DNA from: Agarilytica sp045430345
GTDB lineage: Bacteria > Pseudomonadota > Gammaproteobacteria > Pseudomonadales > Cellvibrionaceae
Reading direction: 5' to 3'
NCBI GenBank assembly: GCA_045430345.1
Contig: JAILXT010000006.1
Location: 62,001 to 126,000, forward strand
Length of the DNA stretch: 64,000 nt
Shown: positions 8,300 through 16,703 of the stretch, in pieces
How positions within the stretch are numbered: the first letter of the stretch is position 1
Layout of the letters: each line of letters starts with the position of its first letter
The notes under the pieces: generated by a model
Database searches by the model: none
The model's input: only the letters and a program-made list of their open reading frames with translations
Told to the model about the DNA's origin: nothing
Program-made: the position numbers and the translations under genes

Positions 8300-9199
8300 T
8301 CATTGCTGGTTTTTCTTCAGTACCTCCACCAAATCCATATGATAAGGAATGGAGGTGTTCAAGTGATGCCACGCATTAGGCACACTAATTCTATCTTCTA
8401 ACGCCCGGGAGTTCAGACCACCAAACCAATCGATGGAACCGAGAAATTGACGCACCCTTGCGAAACCTTCGGGGAATGTAACCACCGCACCAACTGTCAC
8501 AACATCAATATTCTTTGCTCGCGCCAGCGCATCGTCATTTTTACCGTCGGTGAGCGCTTCCAATGCGATCGCTATACTCAAACATCCTTTCGAGTGCCCC
8601 GCCACTGACAAAATTTCTCGCTTGTCGTCTAACAAAAGATTAAACAGTGTTTCAGTATCCGGGCTTTTTTCAGTAATGACATCCACTGCCTTTTCTTGTT
8701 TTTCTTCTTCCGTTTTCGAAGGGCCATTTAAAAACGGGTTTTTTAACGCCAAGTCAAAAAAAGACATCGCGCTATTGACGCCACCCAATACAAACCAGCC
8801 CCCTAGCGCCTCTTGCAATAGGTCCGAGATACCATACCCAGCCACGATCGCCCCAACAGGCTCTTGATAATAATCCGCCAAGGTCCGTGCCAATGCCGCA
8901 GCCCCAACATCAGAGCTACCCACTCCTGCGATAGAGAAGCGCTGCAAAGGCTTACCCGTGCCTTTTTTTAACGCAGCAAAATCTTTGTATTTCAGTATTC
9001 CCATTTCACGCTGATTGGAGGGAAGCGCAACGAGGATAGCGCCTTCAATAGTGGTTTCATTAACGAGATAATTAAACTCCACCGTCTTCAACGCACTCAC
9101 ATCATAAAACGCCCAATCTGCAGCAGCGTTTGTATAGTTTATACCGCTTGTCACACGAAACGGATTAATCACTTCAGGAAGATTTGGATTCAAGAACAT
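8300..9199 (-). CDS. Alpha/beta-hydrolase-like protein of unknown function
   Basis: 299 residues from the ATG at 9199, chosen because GGAGG lies 5-6 bases upstream (an in-frame start at 9250 lacks this). The visible marker is a nucleophile-elbow motif GHSKG (GxSxG), followed by a small-residue-rich helix (LSIAIALEALTDG). Earlier FSIAGVGSSDVGAAALAR may form another loop of the fold. No signal peptide. It resembles lipase-type alpha/beta hydrolases, but the catalytic Asp and His cannot be assigned with confidence. It probably shares a transcript with the DUF523 gene, which begins 28 bases downstream. Confidence 0.6.
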   Translation of the reverse strand: MFLNPNLPEVINPFRVTSGINYTNAAADWAFYDVSALKTVEFNYLVNETTIEGAILVALPSNQREMGILKYKDFAALKKGTGKPLQRFSIAGVGSSDVGAAALARTLADYYQEPVGAIVAGYGISDLLQEALGGWFVLGGVNSAMSFFDLALKNPFLNGPSKTEEEKQEKAVDVITEKSPDTETLFNLLLDDKREILSVAGHSKGCLSIAIALEALTDGKNDDALARAKNIDVVTVGAVVTFPEGFARVRQFLGSIDWFGGLNSRALEDRISVPNAWHHLNTSIPYHMDLVEVLKKNQQ

Positions 9200-9397
9200 A
9201 TTGCCCTCCGGCAGAGTAGGAATTATCGATCGATAAAATAGGAATACCACCTAGCCAATATAGAGAGTAATGATCGTGTTTGAAAAGAAAAATGGGGAGT
9301 TACGCGCTGGTTTTTACCCGCAGAAAGATTCGACCACACGCAGTTCAAATTACTACGCCATGAAGAATTAAGAGGGGACACGCAAATATTCGTAGGC

Positions 9398-9422
9398 AAA
9401 ATAAAGGGGGCTTACGCCCCCT
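9398..9422 (-). terminator. Terminator after the SCO-cytochrome c-PCuAC gene
   Basis: AGGGGGC/GCCCCCT stem with a TTAC-type tetraloop, followed on the minus strand by TTATTTT. It lies 35 bases past the stop at 9457. Confidence 0.8.
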
Positions 9423-9456
9423 GTAAAACATCCAGAACTAAGTGCTAAAAATTTGA

Positions 9457-10773
9457 TCAGAAATCTTTTTTCACGCCAAGATTTAGCTTTTGCGTCATGC
9501 CATTCGAAAATTTCAACTCAACCGTCACGACGTCCCCCGCTTTTATTCTGCGTTTGGGATTTTTGAGCATAAGGTGTTTGCCTCCCGGCACAAATTGCAC
9601 TTGCCCGGCAGCGGAAATCGCAATTTCTTCTAACTCGCGCATTTGCATCATGCCATCTTCCATGCCCATTTCGTGGAATTCCACTTTTTCGAACAGATCA
9701 CTGCTTGCCGATACGATTGAGACTCTTTGTGCGCCTGCGTTTATCAGGGTCATATAGCCCGCATTCACATCTGCATTTGGATGCGCCTCACGCACCCAGG
9801 CATTCATCACTGCGACAGTATCCGGGTCGGACTTAGCTTCAGATCGAGGCGATGGCGCCGTCGTTTCGGGAGTTGATAAGTTATCCATGTAAGCAAGTAA
9901 ATCCATCGCCTCTTGTTTATTCAATCGCAGGTTTGGCATCGGTAAATTGTTGTATTTTTTCAGCATCGCCAATGCGATAGGATCTTTTTCTGCGATCATC
10001 TTATCCGGAGCTTGTAACCAACGAATTAACCAGCTCTTTTCGCGGCGTTTTGTAACGCCTGCCAAATCAGGGCCAATATCATCAGCCTCTTCAATCCCAT
10101 CCACTGAATGACAGGAGGCACAGCGCGTCCGAAACAATGGTTCACCACGCCCCATCGAGCGAAGTTCTGGCGCATCCGCATAACTTTTCTTCTTCTGTGG
10201 AGACTTCCAATCATCCAACCAATTACCGAGCTGATCCGCTAATACATGTGCATTCTCAAAAGGCGAGCGCTTCATCCAACGACCGGTCTTTTGGTTACCT
10301 ATAATCATGCTCACATTATGGTTATTCTTGTTCGGACCATCATCAGCGCCCTCTATATACAAACCAAGCTTCCGACGCAGCTCGATAATCTCTTGCTTAT
10401 CGCCAGTTAAGAACGTCCACTTTGCGCCGAAGCGACCACGATATTCTTTTAAGCGCTCCGGTGTATCGTTTTCAGGATCAATCGTAATCGAATAAAAGTG
10501 AATATCTTTCCCGATACGATCACCCATGATCTTTTGTACTCGGGTCAGTTGTGCCGTTTCTAACGGGCAAACATCTGGGCATGTGGTGTAGATAAAATTG
10601 ATGGCAACGATTTTCCCTTCAATTAAGTCATCGAAAAAGCGTACTTTTTCGCCTTCGTGCGTCGTCAATTCTGTATTCGGAAAATAGTTCGCACCCCAGG
10701 GCGAAGACACCACCGCCGTAGAAACAAACATAAAAACCATTAAGGAAATCACTTTCCCAACTACATTCTGCAT
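9457..10773 (-). CDS. SCO1/SenC - cytochrome c - PCuAC triple-domain copper protein
   Basis: 438 residues combining three modules. After a signal peptide (MQNVVGKVISLMVFMFVSTAVVSS) comes a SCO thioredoxin-fold domain with the copper motif CPDVCP and a distal His in NNHNVSM. A class I cytochrome c domain follows (haem site CASCH about residue 214, Met ligand in NLPMPNLRL). The C-terminus is PCuAC (DUF461) with HEMGMEDGMMQM and PGGKHLML. SCO and PCuAC normally deliver Cu to cytochrome oxidase CuA. AGGAG 9 bases before the ATG fixes the start. It lies just after the multicopper oxidase gene, suggesting joint copper or electron transfer. Confidence 0.92.
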   Translation of the reverse strand: MQNVVGKVISLMVFMFVSTAVVSSPWGANYFPNTELTTHEGEKVRFFDDLIEGKIVAINFIYTTCPDVCPLETAQLTRVQKIMGDRIGKDIHFYSITIDPENDTPERLKEYRGRFGAKWTFLTGDKQEIIELRRKLGLYIEGADDGPNKNNHNVSMIIGNQKTGRWMKRSPFENAHVLADQLGNWLDDWKSPQKKKSYADAPELRSMGRGEPLFRTRCASCHSVDGIEEADDIGPDLAGVTKRREKSWLIRWLQAPDKMIAEKDPIALAMLKKYNNLPMPNLRLNKQEAMDLLAYMDNLSTPETTAPSPRSEAKSDPDTVAVMNAWVREAHPNADVNAGYMTLINAGAQRVSIVSASSDLFEKVEFHEMGMEDGMMQMRELEEIAISAAGQVQFVPGGKHLMLKNPKRRIKAGDVVTVELKFSNGMTQKLNLGVKKDF

Positions 10774-10788
10774 TAATCTTTCTCCTAT

Positions 10789-10816
10789 AAAAAAACGGCC
10801 TCCAAGGAGGAGGCCG
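10789..10816 (-). terminator. Terminator between multicopper oxidase and SCO gene
   Basis: CGGCCTCC/GGAGGCCG (8 bp, 5-base loop) followed by a T run on the minus strand. It follows the oxidase stop (10844) by about 30 bases and precedes the SCO-fusion ATG by about 16, so any read-through would be partial. Confidence 0.8.
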
Positions 10817-10843
10817 TGATTCTAACTCAACTTACGACAAAAC

Positions 10844-13800
10844 CTATTCCGGCTTGGATAATTTACGCGCCTTGTGCAGGGCAAAATCTATCGTAATCGG
10901 GGTTGGGCAGTTCACCACATGTGGCGATGCCGTATTTTCGAAGTCGTAGTTGTCTTCGTTTGCACCATTAAAACGGTCTGGCGCCGCACCCGGCCACTCA
11001 TGGATATTGACCTTGCCTTCTTCACGCAAGTGCTTGAGTTCTTCCAGGCTTTTCACCACTTTAATGTCTTCCAGTGTCGCTTCGTCGTCCAAGTCCCACC
11101 ATGCGAAACCGATATGCCACATAGGGCTGTAATCGTCTTCCGGCATAAAGTAAGAAGGTAGACCAATCTGACCACCCAGCGGGCCACCACCTATGAGCTG
11201 ATTCGTTAGGTCAACACCGCCCGCGGCAGAGTTAGTATCCGTTGGTGGATAACTGGGGCGCAACCTAGCAGGCGGTAACCATTGAACCAAAGGCACAGCA
11301 GCAAGCCCCAGGTGCTCATGCTTCGGCACATAAACGACACCCATGTTGTTCGCTGGGCCAGCAGGGTAGGAATCCACCACGATATAGTACGGTAGGTAAT
11401 CCCCGTCATCGGTCCAAGATTTGTGAAGCTTCATGCGGACATAAGGCTCGGCAGCAGTGGTATTGATTTCGACCACGTGACCGGTATCACCACCCCACAC
11501 TTCACCGTTGTACATGCACGTTGTATTCGGTGGATCATCTGGGAAAGAATCTGGGTCAGATGGGTCACAATTTTCATCGACACGTAAATGCTCCCAATCT
11601 TCATCACCCCACTGAATAAAGAAGGTGTTCACAATTACACTCTTTCCATCAATCGTCAGGCGGCGAAGCGGCGAGTAATCATTATCCGCGCTTTGTGCGG
11701 GCATATCAGGATCATTTAGCGCGACGAAATCAGCGTTAACACGTGCAACTGGGTTCGGTAAATCACCAAAGAATGTAAACGTCTCGGTAGTTTCATCATA
11801 TGTCGCGACAGACGTGGCATCTTCGTTACCAATCAATTGCTCCATCGCGCCAGCCCATGCAACACCGAATTCGTCGGCAAGCGCCTCATCGGAGATATCA
11901 TGGAAAACAAAGAACACTTCTTGCTCATTTCCATCCGCATCGATATTAATCCCACGACGCAAAGGAATCTTCGCGACAGCGCGCTCATCTTCCGTTGGGT
12001 TGAGGGCATCACCTATCTCGGCATTCAGTAGATCAACTTGCTCAATCTCGGTGCCTTTCAGCCAGATTTCTACCGCTTGATCATCTAGATCCGGGCCATA
12101 TTGGCCGATGCCATCGCCCGTACGGAACGTTGGCAGCGCATGGGTATCCACGTAGCTCACCCCATCCCATGAAGGAATCGGCGCGGGCATAACAAGTGTT
12201 TGCCCAGGGTTCTCGATATCCCAACGCAACAACATCGCGTGATCTTCGTGCTGAGTGTTGTGACAATGCTCCATAAAGGTCCCCGCAAATTCACGGAAGC
12301 GCAGTGCGATTTCCACCATGACGCCACTGTCGGGTTGCGGGCCTAAGCGGTATACATCTTTACGTGCCCACTTTTCATGCTCGGGCGGTTCTTTACCGTC
12401 ACGACGCAGAATAATGCCTTCTTCGAAGTGAATATGAATGGGGTGACTCCACGTACCACTGTTAATCAATCGCCACACCTCCAAACCACCTGAGTTCTTC
12501 TCTGGTGCCGCTGACAATCGACGAGGGTCCATATTGAAACCTTTACCGCCGTCAGTTTCGATCACCCAAGGCGCGTCATCAGTCGCCTGACGCTCAAATT
12601 CAAAAGTACGGTGAAGCGCTGTGCCCAACTCGTCTTCTGTTGGACGGCGAAGCGGAATCATTTTCTTCTTCCCTTCAACATAATCCGCAGGGTCCATACT
12701 TAAGTCTTCGCCCGCATAGGCTTGTACACGGAATTCCATGAAGGTACCCACAACGGGGTCAGCAGTCCAACGGTCAGCGGTTCCATCACTGTTGTCATCG
12801 ACAGTTTGCGGATCATATGTACCATCTAAAATGTCGGCCAAAGGAATAATCTCATCCGTCGCCTGGCCATTTTTATGTTGCAGCATGTTCACGAAGTAGA
12901 GGCGATCCCCTTCTTCAAACTGACTGAAATCAACAATGATGTCGTAACGCTCTGCGATACCAATCGTCGGTAAGGTACCGTTCTCAAAATAAACGGAGTG
13001 CTCCATGATGTTTCCATCATTCGCCACTAAGTGGAATGGCACGGCGTCGCCATCTTCATCCACCAAGGCAAGCTTAAAGTAGCGAGACACCGAGCCATTA
13101 AGAATTCGGAAACGGTACTGACGAGCACGTACATCAAAATATGGCTTGTACAACCAGTTAACCGTCATTACATCGCCGATAAAGCCTTTTTGGTTAAATG
13201 GGTTAAACCACAACTGGCCTTCTTGATCCCAAGCTTTTTCAGCTAAAAGCAAGTTCACGTCATAATCACGGTTACCCCAATCCAAAGCGGAACCAGAAGG
13301 AAGACGTAAATTTACGCCGTCATCAAGCGCTTCATTACCACGGTCAACAGCACTGTAATAGTTCATCATCGCCGCGTTGCCTTTGTAGACATTCTGCGCA
13401 GTGAAATCGAGCATATGATCATGGAACCAATGCGTACTCATGGTTTCACGCCAGTCCCCAGGGATTCGTGTAATCCCGCCTTCACCGTCCGGTGCGCCTG
13501 CACGAGGATCGGTCGCATCCGTGTTGATCGAGTCTGTGCCAGCTAGCGCAATAGGCCAACGATAATCATAGTATTGCCCCGGAAAAAAGAACGCATTGGC
13601 ATAGCCATCACTTTCTGCAGGGTTATGGCCATTGTGTTCATGGGTTGTAATCGTATGTAAGCCAAAGCCTTTGTTCGCGGACACGTCCACGGGCAAGGCA
13701 TTGTGATGGCGCATAATCACCGGCTCACCGTAACGTACTTTCAATAACTTAGGAGGGAACGTGCCATCGAACGTCCAAACTGTATTGGGCTCTTGCACGG

Positions 13801-14623
13801 GGAAATCCGGGTGAAACCTCACCGTAACACCCGCAGTTGTTCCATCAAAACCGTCTGCACCAACCGTGTTGTGGTACAAACCCTCTGGGCCAAATTCACC
13901 GGCAGTGTAGCCATGGGTTTGTTTTGTATCGCGAAGCCCTAAGTTTGTTCTTGCTCCCGCCTGCACCGTTTTGAAATATGTCACAGGCGAAAACTCTTCC
14001 CAACGTTGGTGTGCCCAACCTTCACCGGGTGGACGCCCTTCTATCGGCGGCGTGTCCACCTCACGACCAAGATAGTCTTCGATCAAAGACGCCCATGGGT
14101 TTAAATCTGTCGTATTGGCAAAGCGAGTAGGCGCGGGATAAATATCCTGCATCATAAATGTGTCCAATGCAGCAGAGTCTGGCCCTACTGCTGCGCTCGC
14201 AGGCACTGGCAACGAGAGCGCCGTATCGGGATCAACACTGGCATCGGCCAAAACGGATGTTCCGAATTCTTCGAAACGTAAGAATTGTTGCGTAAAGGGC
14301 TCAGCACCATAAAGTGGACTAGGCGCGCCGTTTGTCGGTACATCAAAGCGATTATTATCTTGCTGTGTCGCCTCAGTAAATACGTTATTGAGAGAAGCAT
14401 CAGTTTTGTCCCCTGATATACCACCCTCAAACGCGCCTTCCGCTGCAGGATCTAAATCATCGGGGAGGGGCCCATCGCCCAATTCGCGTAACGCGGAAGG
14501 GTCTGGCTCGGGATCATCATCGTTATCACCCCCGCAGCTTGCCAAAACAAGCAGCAAAGAGATAAGAACCATACGAGTTAGCAAAATCGCATTTTTCCAT
14601 AAACTTGCTAGTGAATTAGTCAC
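10844..14623 (-). CDS. Very large multicopper oxidase lipoprotein
   Basis: 1259 residues, about twice a typical three-domain laccase. Start is GTG at 14623, supported by AGAGG 6-7 bases upstream. The lipobox LVLASC predicts a lipid-anchored exported protein. Copper sites are visible: MRHHNALP, HTITTHEHNGHNP, HWFHDH (about residue 402), HPIHIHFEEG (about 725) and MEHCHNTQHEDHAML (about 795), covering types 1, 2 and 3. About 450 residues after the last copper motif are not explained by laccase-like domains. Oxidation of Cu(I), metals such as Mn(II) or phenols is possible; the substrate cannot be read from sequence. Confidence 0.9.
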   Translation of the reverse strand: MTNSLASLWKNAILLTRMVLISLLLVLASCGGDNDDDPEPDPSALRELGDGPLPDDLDPAAEGAFEGGISGDKTDASLNNVFTEATQQDNNRFDVPTNGAPSPLYGAEPFTQQFLRFEEFGTSVLADASVDPDTALSLPVPASAAVGPDSAALDTFMMQDIYPAPTRFANTTDLNPWASLIEDYLGREVDTPPIEGRPPGEGWAHQRWEEFSPVTYFKTVQAGARTNLGLRDTKQTHGYTAGEFGPEGLYHNTVGADGFDGTTAGVTVRFHPDFPVQEPNTVWTFDGTFPPKLLKVRYGEPVIMRHHNALPVDVSANKGFGLHTITTHEHNGHNPAESDGYANAFFFPGQYYDYRWPIALAGTDSINTDATDPRAGAPDGEGGITRIPGDWRETMSTHWFHDHMLDFTAQNVYKGNAAMMNYYSAVDRGNEALDDGVNLRLPSGSALDWGNRDYDVNLLLAEKAWDQEGQLWFNPFNQKGFIGDVMTVNWLYKPYFDVRARQYRFRILNGSVSRYFKLALVDEDGDAVPFHLVANDGNIMEHSVYFENGTLPTIGIAERYDIIVDFSQFEEGDRLYFVNMLQHKNGQATDEIIPLADILDGTYDPQTVDDNSDGTADRWTADPVVGTFMEFRVQAYAGEDLSMDPADYVEGKKKMIPLRRPTEDELGTALHRTFEFERQATDDAPWVIETDGGKGFNMDPRRLSAAPEKNSGGLEVWRLINSGTWSHPIHIHFEEGIILRRDGKEPPEHEKWARKDVYRLGPQPDSGVMVEIALRFREFAGTFMEHCHNTQHEDHAMLLRWDIENPGQTLVMPAPIPSWDGVSYVDTHALPTFRTGDGIGQYGPDLDDQAVEIWLKGTEIEQVDLLNAEIGDALNPTEDERAVAKIPLRRGINIDADGNEQEVFFVFHDISDEALADEFGVAWAGAMEQLIGNEDATSVATYDETTETFTFFGDLPNPVARVNADFVALNDPDMPAQSADNDYSPLRRLTIDGKSVIVNTFFIQWGDEDWEHLRVDENCDPSDPDSFPDDPPNTTCMYNGEVWGGDTGHVVEINTTAAEPYVRMKLHKSWTDDGDYLPYYIVVDSYPAGPANNMGVVYVPKHEHLGLAAVPLVQWLPPARLRPSYPPTDTNSAAGGVDLTNQLIGGGPLGGQIGLPSYFMPEDDYSPMWHIGFAWWDLDDEATLEDIKVVKSLEELKHLREEGKVNIHEWPGAAPDRFNGANEDNYDFENTASPHVVNCPTPITIDFALHKARKLSKPE

Positions 14624-15104
14624 AAATAACCTCTGTTTTTAAAGTCGTTAACTTATTACGAATCGAAATAGCGCTGGTCACACCTCTACAACCAAAACCA
14701 ATAACGTGAGAATGGTGCGGCAATTTGTCGCAGACCAATGTGACTTAAGTCACTCAAAGTCATTTTTCTTTGAAAGTTTCTTTAGATGCCGTAAAAATGG
14801 ACATGAAATGCTATTTTTCATTTCCTTTCTACAAATGATGAGTGCTTTGATGCCACGCGCAGGCTGCCAGCCTTGATGAAACCTGGCGATAAAAATAGCA
14901 TCACGAAAATGTCACAAATAGTTCACCGAATTTAATACGATTGTTTTTCAACCATAAAACTGAGTTAACCCGTATTAAATAAGCGGAGACGCACCGAGAC
15001 GAAAAGCGCAATTGAGAGATAGGCAAAAAATAAAAAAGCAGCGGAGTTTTACTCGATGATCGAGACAAAACGAAACAATACGTATACATCTATATTTTGG
15101 CAGA
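14624..15104. promoter_or_regulatory. Upstream region of the multicopper oxidase, no gene
   Basis: About 480 bases without a convincing ORF. It holds two adjacent inverted repeats (14716-14732 and 14739-14754) and a 13-base palindrome CTCGATGATCGAG near 15053. No clear sigma-70 promoter could be fixed. The palindromes suggest regulated expression of the oxidase gene. Confidence 0.45.
14739..14754. promoter_or_regulatory. CRP/Vfr-like site upstream of the multicopper oxidase
   Basis: TGTGA-CTTAAG-TCACT matches the CRP/Vfr consensus TGTGA-N6-TCACA at 9 of 10 positions. Immediately before it, TGCGGCAA-T-TTGTCGCA (14716-14732) is another near-perfect inverted repeat. They lie 93-131 bases upstream of the GTG start. 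Confidence 0.5.
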
Positions 15105-15138
15105 AATAAAAAAGGCCCTCCGCTAGGAGAGCCTTTTT
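15105..15138 (-). terminator. Terminator after tRNA-Leu
   Basis: AAAAAGGC-C-CTCC/GGAG-A-GCCTTTTT stem with a 4-base loop and a T run on the minus strand. It begins 6 bases past the tRNA 3' end and closes the secG-tRNA-Leu transcript. Confidence 0.85.
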
Positions 15139-15143
15139 AAGTA

Positions 15144-15228
15144 TGGTGCCCAAGGCCGGACTTGAACCGGCACAGCTTACGCCACTACCCCCTCAAGATA
15201 GCGTGTCTACCAATTCCACCACTTGGGC
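15144..15228 (-). tRNA. leuU: tRNA-Leu (GAG)
   Basis: 85 nt class II tRNA with encoded CCA. Acceptor stem GCCCAAG/CTTGGGC, D-loop GGAATTGGTAGACACG, anticodon loop CTTGAGG giving anticodon GAG, a long variable arm and a GGTTCAAGTCC T-arm. It lies 13 bases downstream of secG, as in E. coli where leuU follows secG. Confidence 0.97.
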
Positions 15229-15241
15229 AATATTCACTCAA

Positions 15242-15673
15242 CTATTCTTCCGAAGTCACGGGCAAATCGTCTGCCGCATCATCTGCAACAGGAAGCTCTG
15301 GAATATCATCGACACTCGCAGAATCACCCACCTCAGGAAGGTCTTCTACGGCAGGAAGATCGTCAGATAGGTCTGAAACTGCACCCTGTACTTCTGCAGG
15401 AATCTCTTCAAGCGAAGGAATCTCATCGCCATCAATATTCGCATTTTGTTTCGCGATCACAGCCAAACTGAAACTTGTTACGAAAAAAACGAATGCAAAA
15501 ATTGCCGTCATTTTTGCAAAGAAGTTGCCCGAACCCGACGCACCAAATAGTGTTTGAGAGGAGCCACTACCAAAAGATGCCCCCATCTCTGCGCCCTTAC
15601 CTTGCTGCAATAAAATCAGCCCAAGGATAACCAAGGCAACCAGCACGTGAAATAAAATAATTAAGTTTTCCAT
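15242..15673 (-). CDS. secG: Preprotein translocase subunit SecG
   Basis: 143 residues. SecG is the accessory membrane subunit of SecYEG and helps SecA-driven export. Two membrane spans are visible (ENLIILFHVLVALVILGLIL and MTAIFAFVFFVTSFSLAVIA), joined by the conserved QQGKGAEMGASFGSGSS loop. An unusually acidic C-terminal tail of about 60 residues (rich in Asp, Glu, Ser, Pro) follows, longer than E. coli SecG (110 residues). It sits between tpiA and tRNA-Leu in conserved order. Confidence 0.96.
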   Translation of the reverse strand: MENLIILFHVLVALVILGLILLQQGKGAEMGASFGSGSSQTLFGASGSGNFFAKMTAIFAFVFFVTSFSLAVIAKQNANIDGDEIPSLEEIPAEVQGAVSDLSDDLPAVEDLPEVGDSASVDDIPELPVADDAADDLPVTSEE

Positions 15674-15689
15674 CGTTTTTTCTCTAAGT

Positions 15690-16430
15690 TCACTCTGCAG
15701 CGCGGCAAATATCTACAAAGTCTTGTGCTTTAAGTGACGCTCCACCAACCAACGCACCATCAATGTCTTTCTGCCCAAATAGGCCTTCCGCCGTTTCCGG
15801 CTTAACGCTACCACCGTACAAAATACGCATTTGATCACCTTCAGGCCCAAGCACTTCACGAATATATGAGTGCACATCTTGAGCCATCTGAGGTGTAGCC
15901 GATTTGCCTGTACCAATCGCCCATATGGGCTCATAAGCAATAATACCTTTGGCCACCATATCCAAACCGCAGTGATCAACAACCTTTAACAATTGACGCC
16001 CGATGACATCAAACGTCTTATCCGCTTCACGCTCTTCCAAACTTTCACCAACGCACAGCACAGGAATCATACCCTGCTCAACCGCCGCTTTAAATTTTTG
16101 CGCAACCAACTCAGAGCTTTCACCGTGATATTCACGTCGCTCGGAATGACCAACAAGGACGTATTTACACCCAAAATCGACCAACATATCCCCTGCAACT
16201 TCACCTGTGTACGCACCGTTTTTCTGCGTGCTTACATCCTGTGCGCCCCAAGAGATATTGGTATTTTCTAAGACCTGAGAAGTCAGCGGTAAATAAGGAA
16301 ATGGAGGACATACAGCAACCTCGGCTTGGTGCACTCCTGCCCATTTATCGGCCAAAGCTTTAAGAAGATCTTGAGTGAAGGCGGTACCGCCATTCATCTT
16401 CCAGTTACCAATCACTACCGGACGTCTCAT
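15690..16430 (-). CDS. tpiA: Triosephosphate isomerase
   Basis: Interconverts dihydroxyacetone phosphate and glyceraldehyde 3-phosphate in glycolysis. 246 residues from the ATG at 16430 (MRRPVVIGNWKMNG), preferred over an in-frame GTG 6 bases upstream because AAAGG lies 8 bases before it. Catalytic residues are visible: Asn/Lys in GNWKMNG, His in VLVGHSERREY, Glu in AYEPIWAIGTG and the phosphate loop YGGSVKPE. It stands between glmM and secG. Confidence 0.98.
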   Translation of the reverse strand: MRRPVVIGNWKMNGGTAFTQDLLKALADKWAGVHQAEVAVCPPFPYLPLTSQVLENTNISWGAQDVSTQKNGAYTGEVAGDMLVDFGCKYVLVGHSERREYHGESSELVAQKFKAAVEQGMIPVLCVGESLEEREADKTFDVIGRQLLKVVDHCGLDMVAKGIIAYEPIWAIGTGKSATPQMAQDVHSYIREVLGPEGDQMRILYGGSVKPETAEGLFGQKDIDGALVGGASLKAQDFVDICRAAE

Positions 16431-16436
16431 TACCAC

Positions 16437-16703
16437 TACCTTTCAATACGTGAATCTAGATTATATTAGAGCTGATCTAGCTTTCTGCCACCCAGGCAAA
16501 ACGGGCGCAAATGTTATAGGAGAACGGGTTTAGATACAATATCGCGCAAGAGAATATTTGCCTGCAAGGTCTCAAACGGGAGTCGAATCAGAAGACTTCG
16601 AAAAGCTCCCCGTATTTACCACAAACCGCTCGGCAGGCTCACTTAGATCAAATACCGAACAAACCCTCAATCACCGTCGCACGGCAAATATGAATTGGGG
16701 GCA
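16437..16703. other. tpiA-glmM spacer
   Basis: About 270 bases between two minus-strand genes. Short open frames here run into glmM antisense and are not supported. No clear terminator hairpin with a T tract was found; tpiA probably has its own promoter in this region. Confidence 0.3.
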
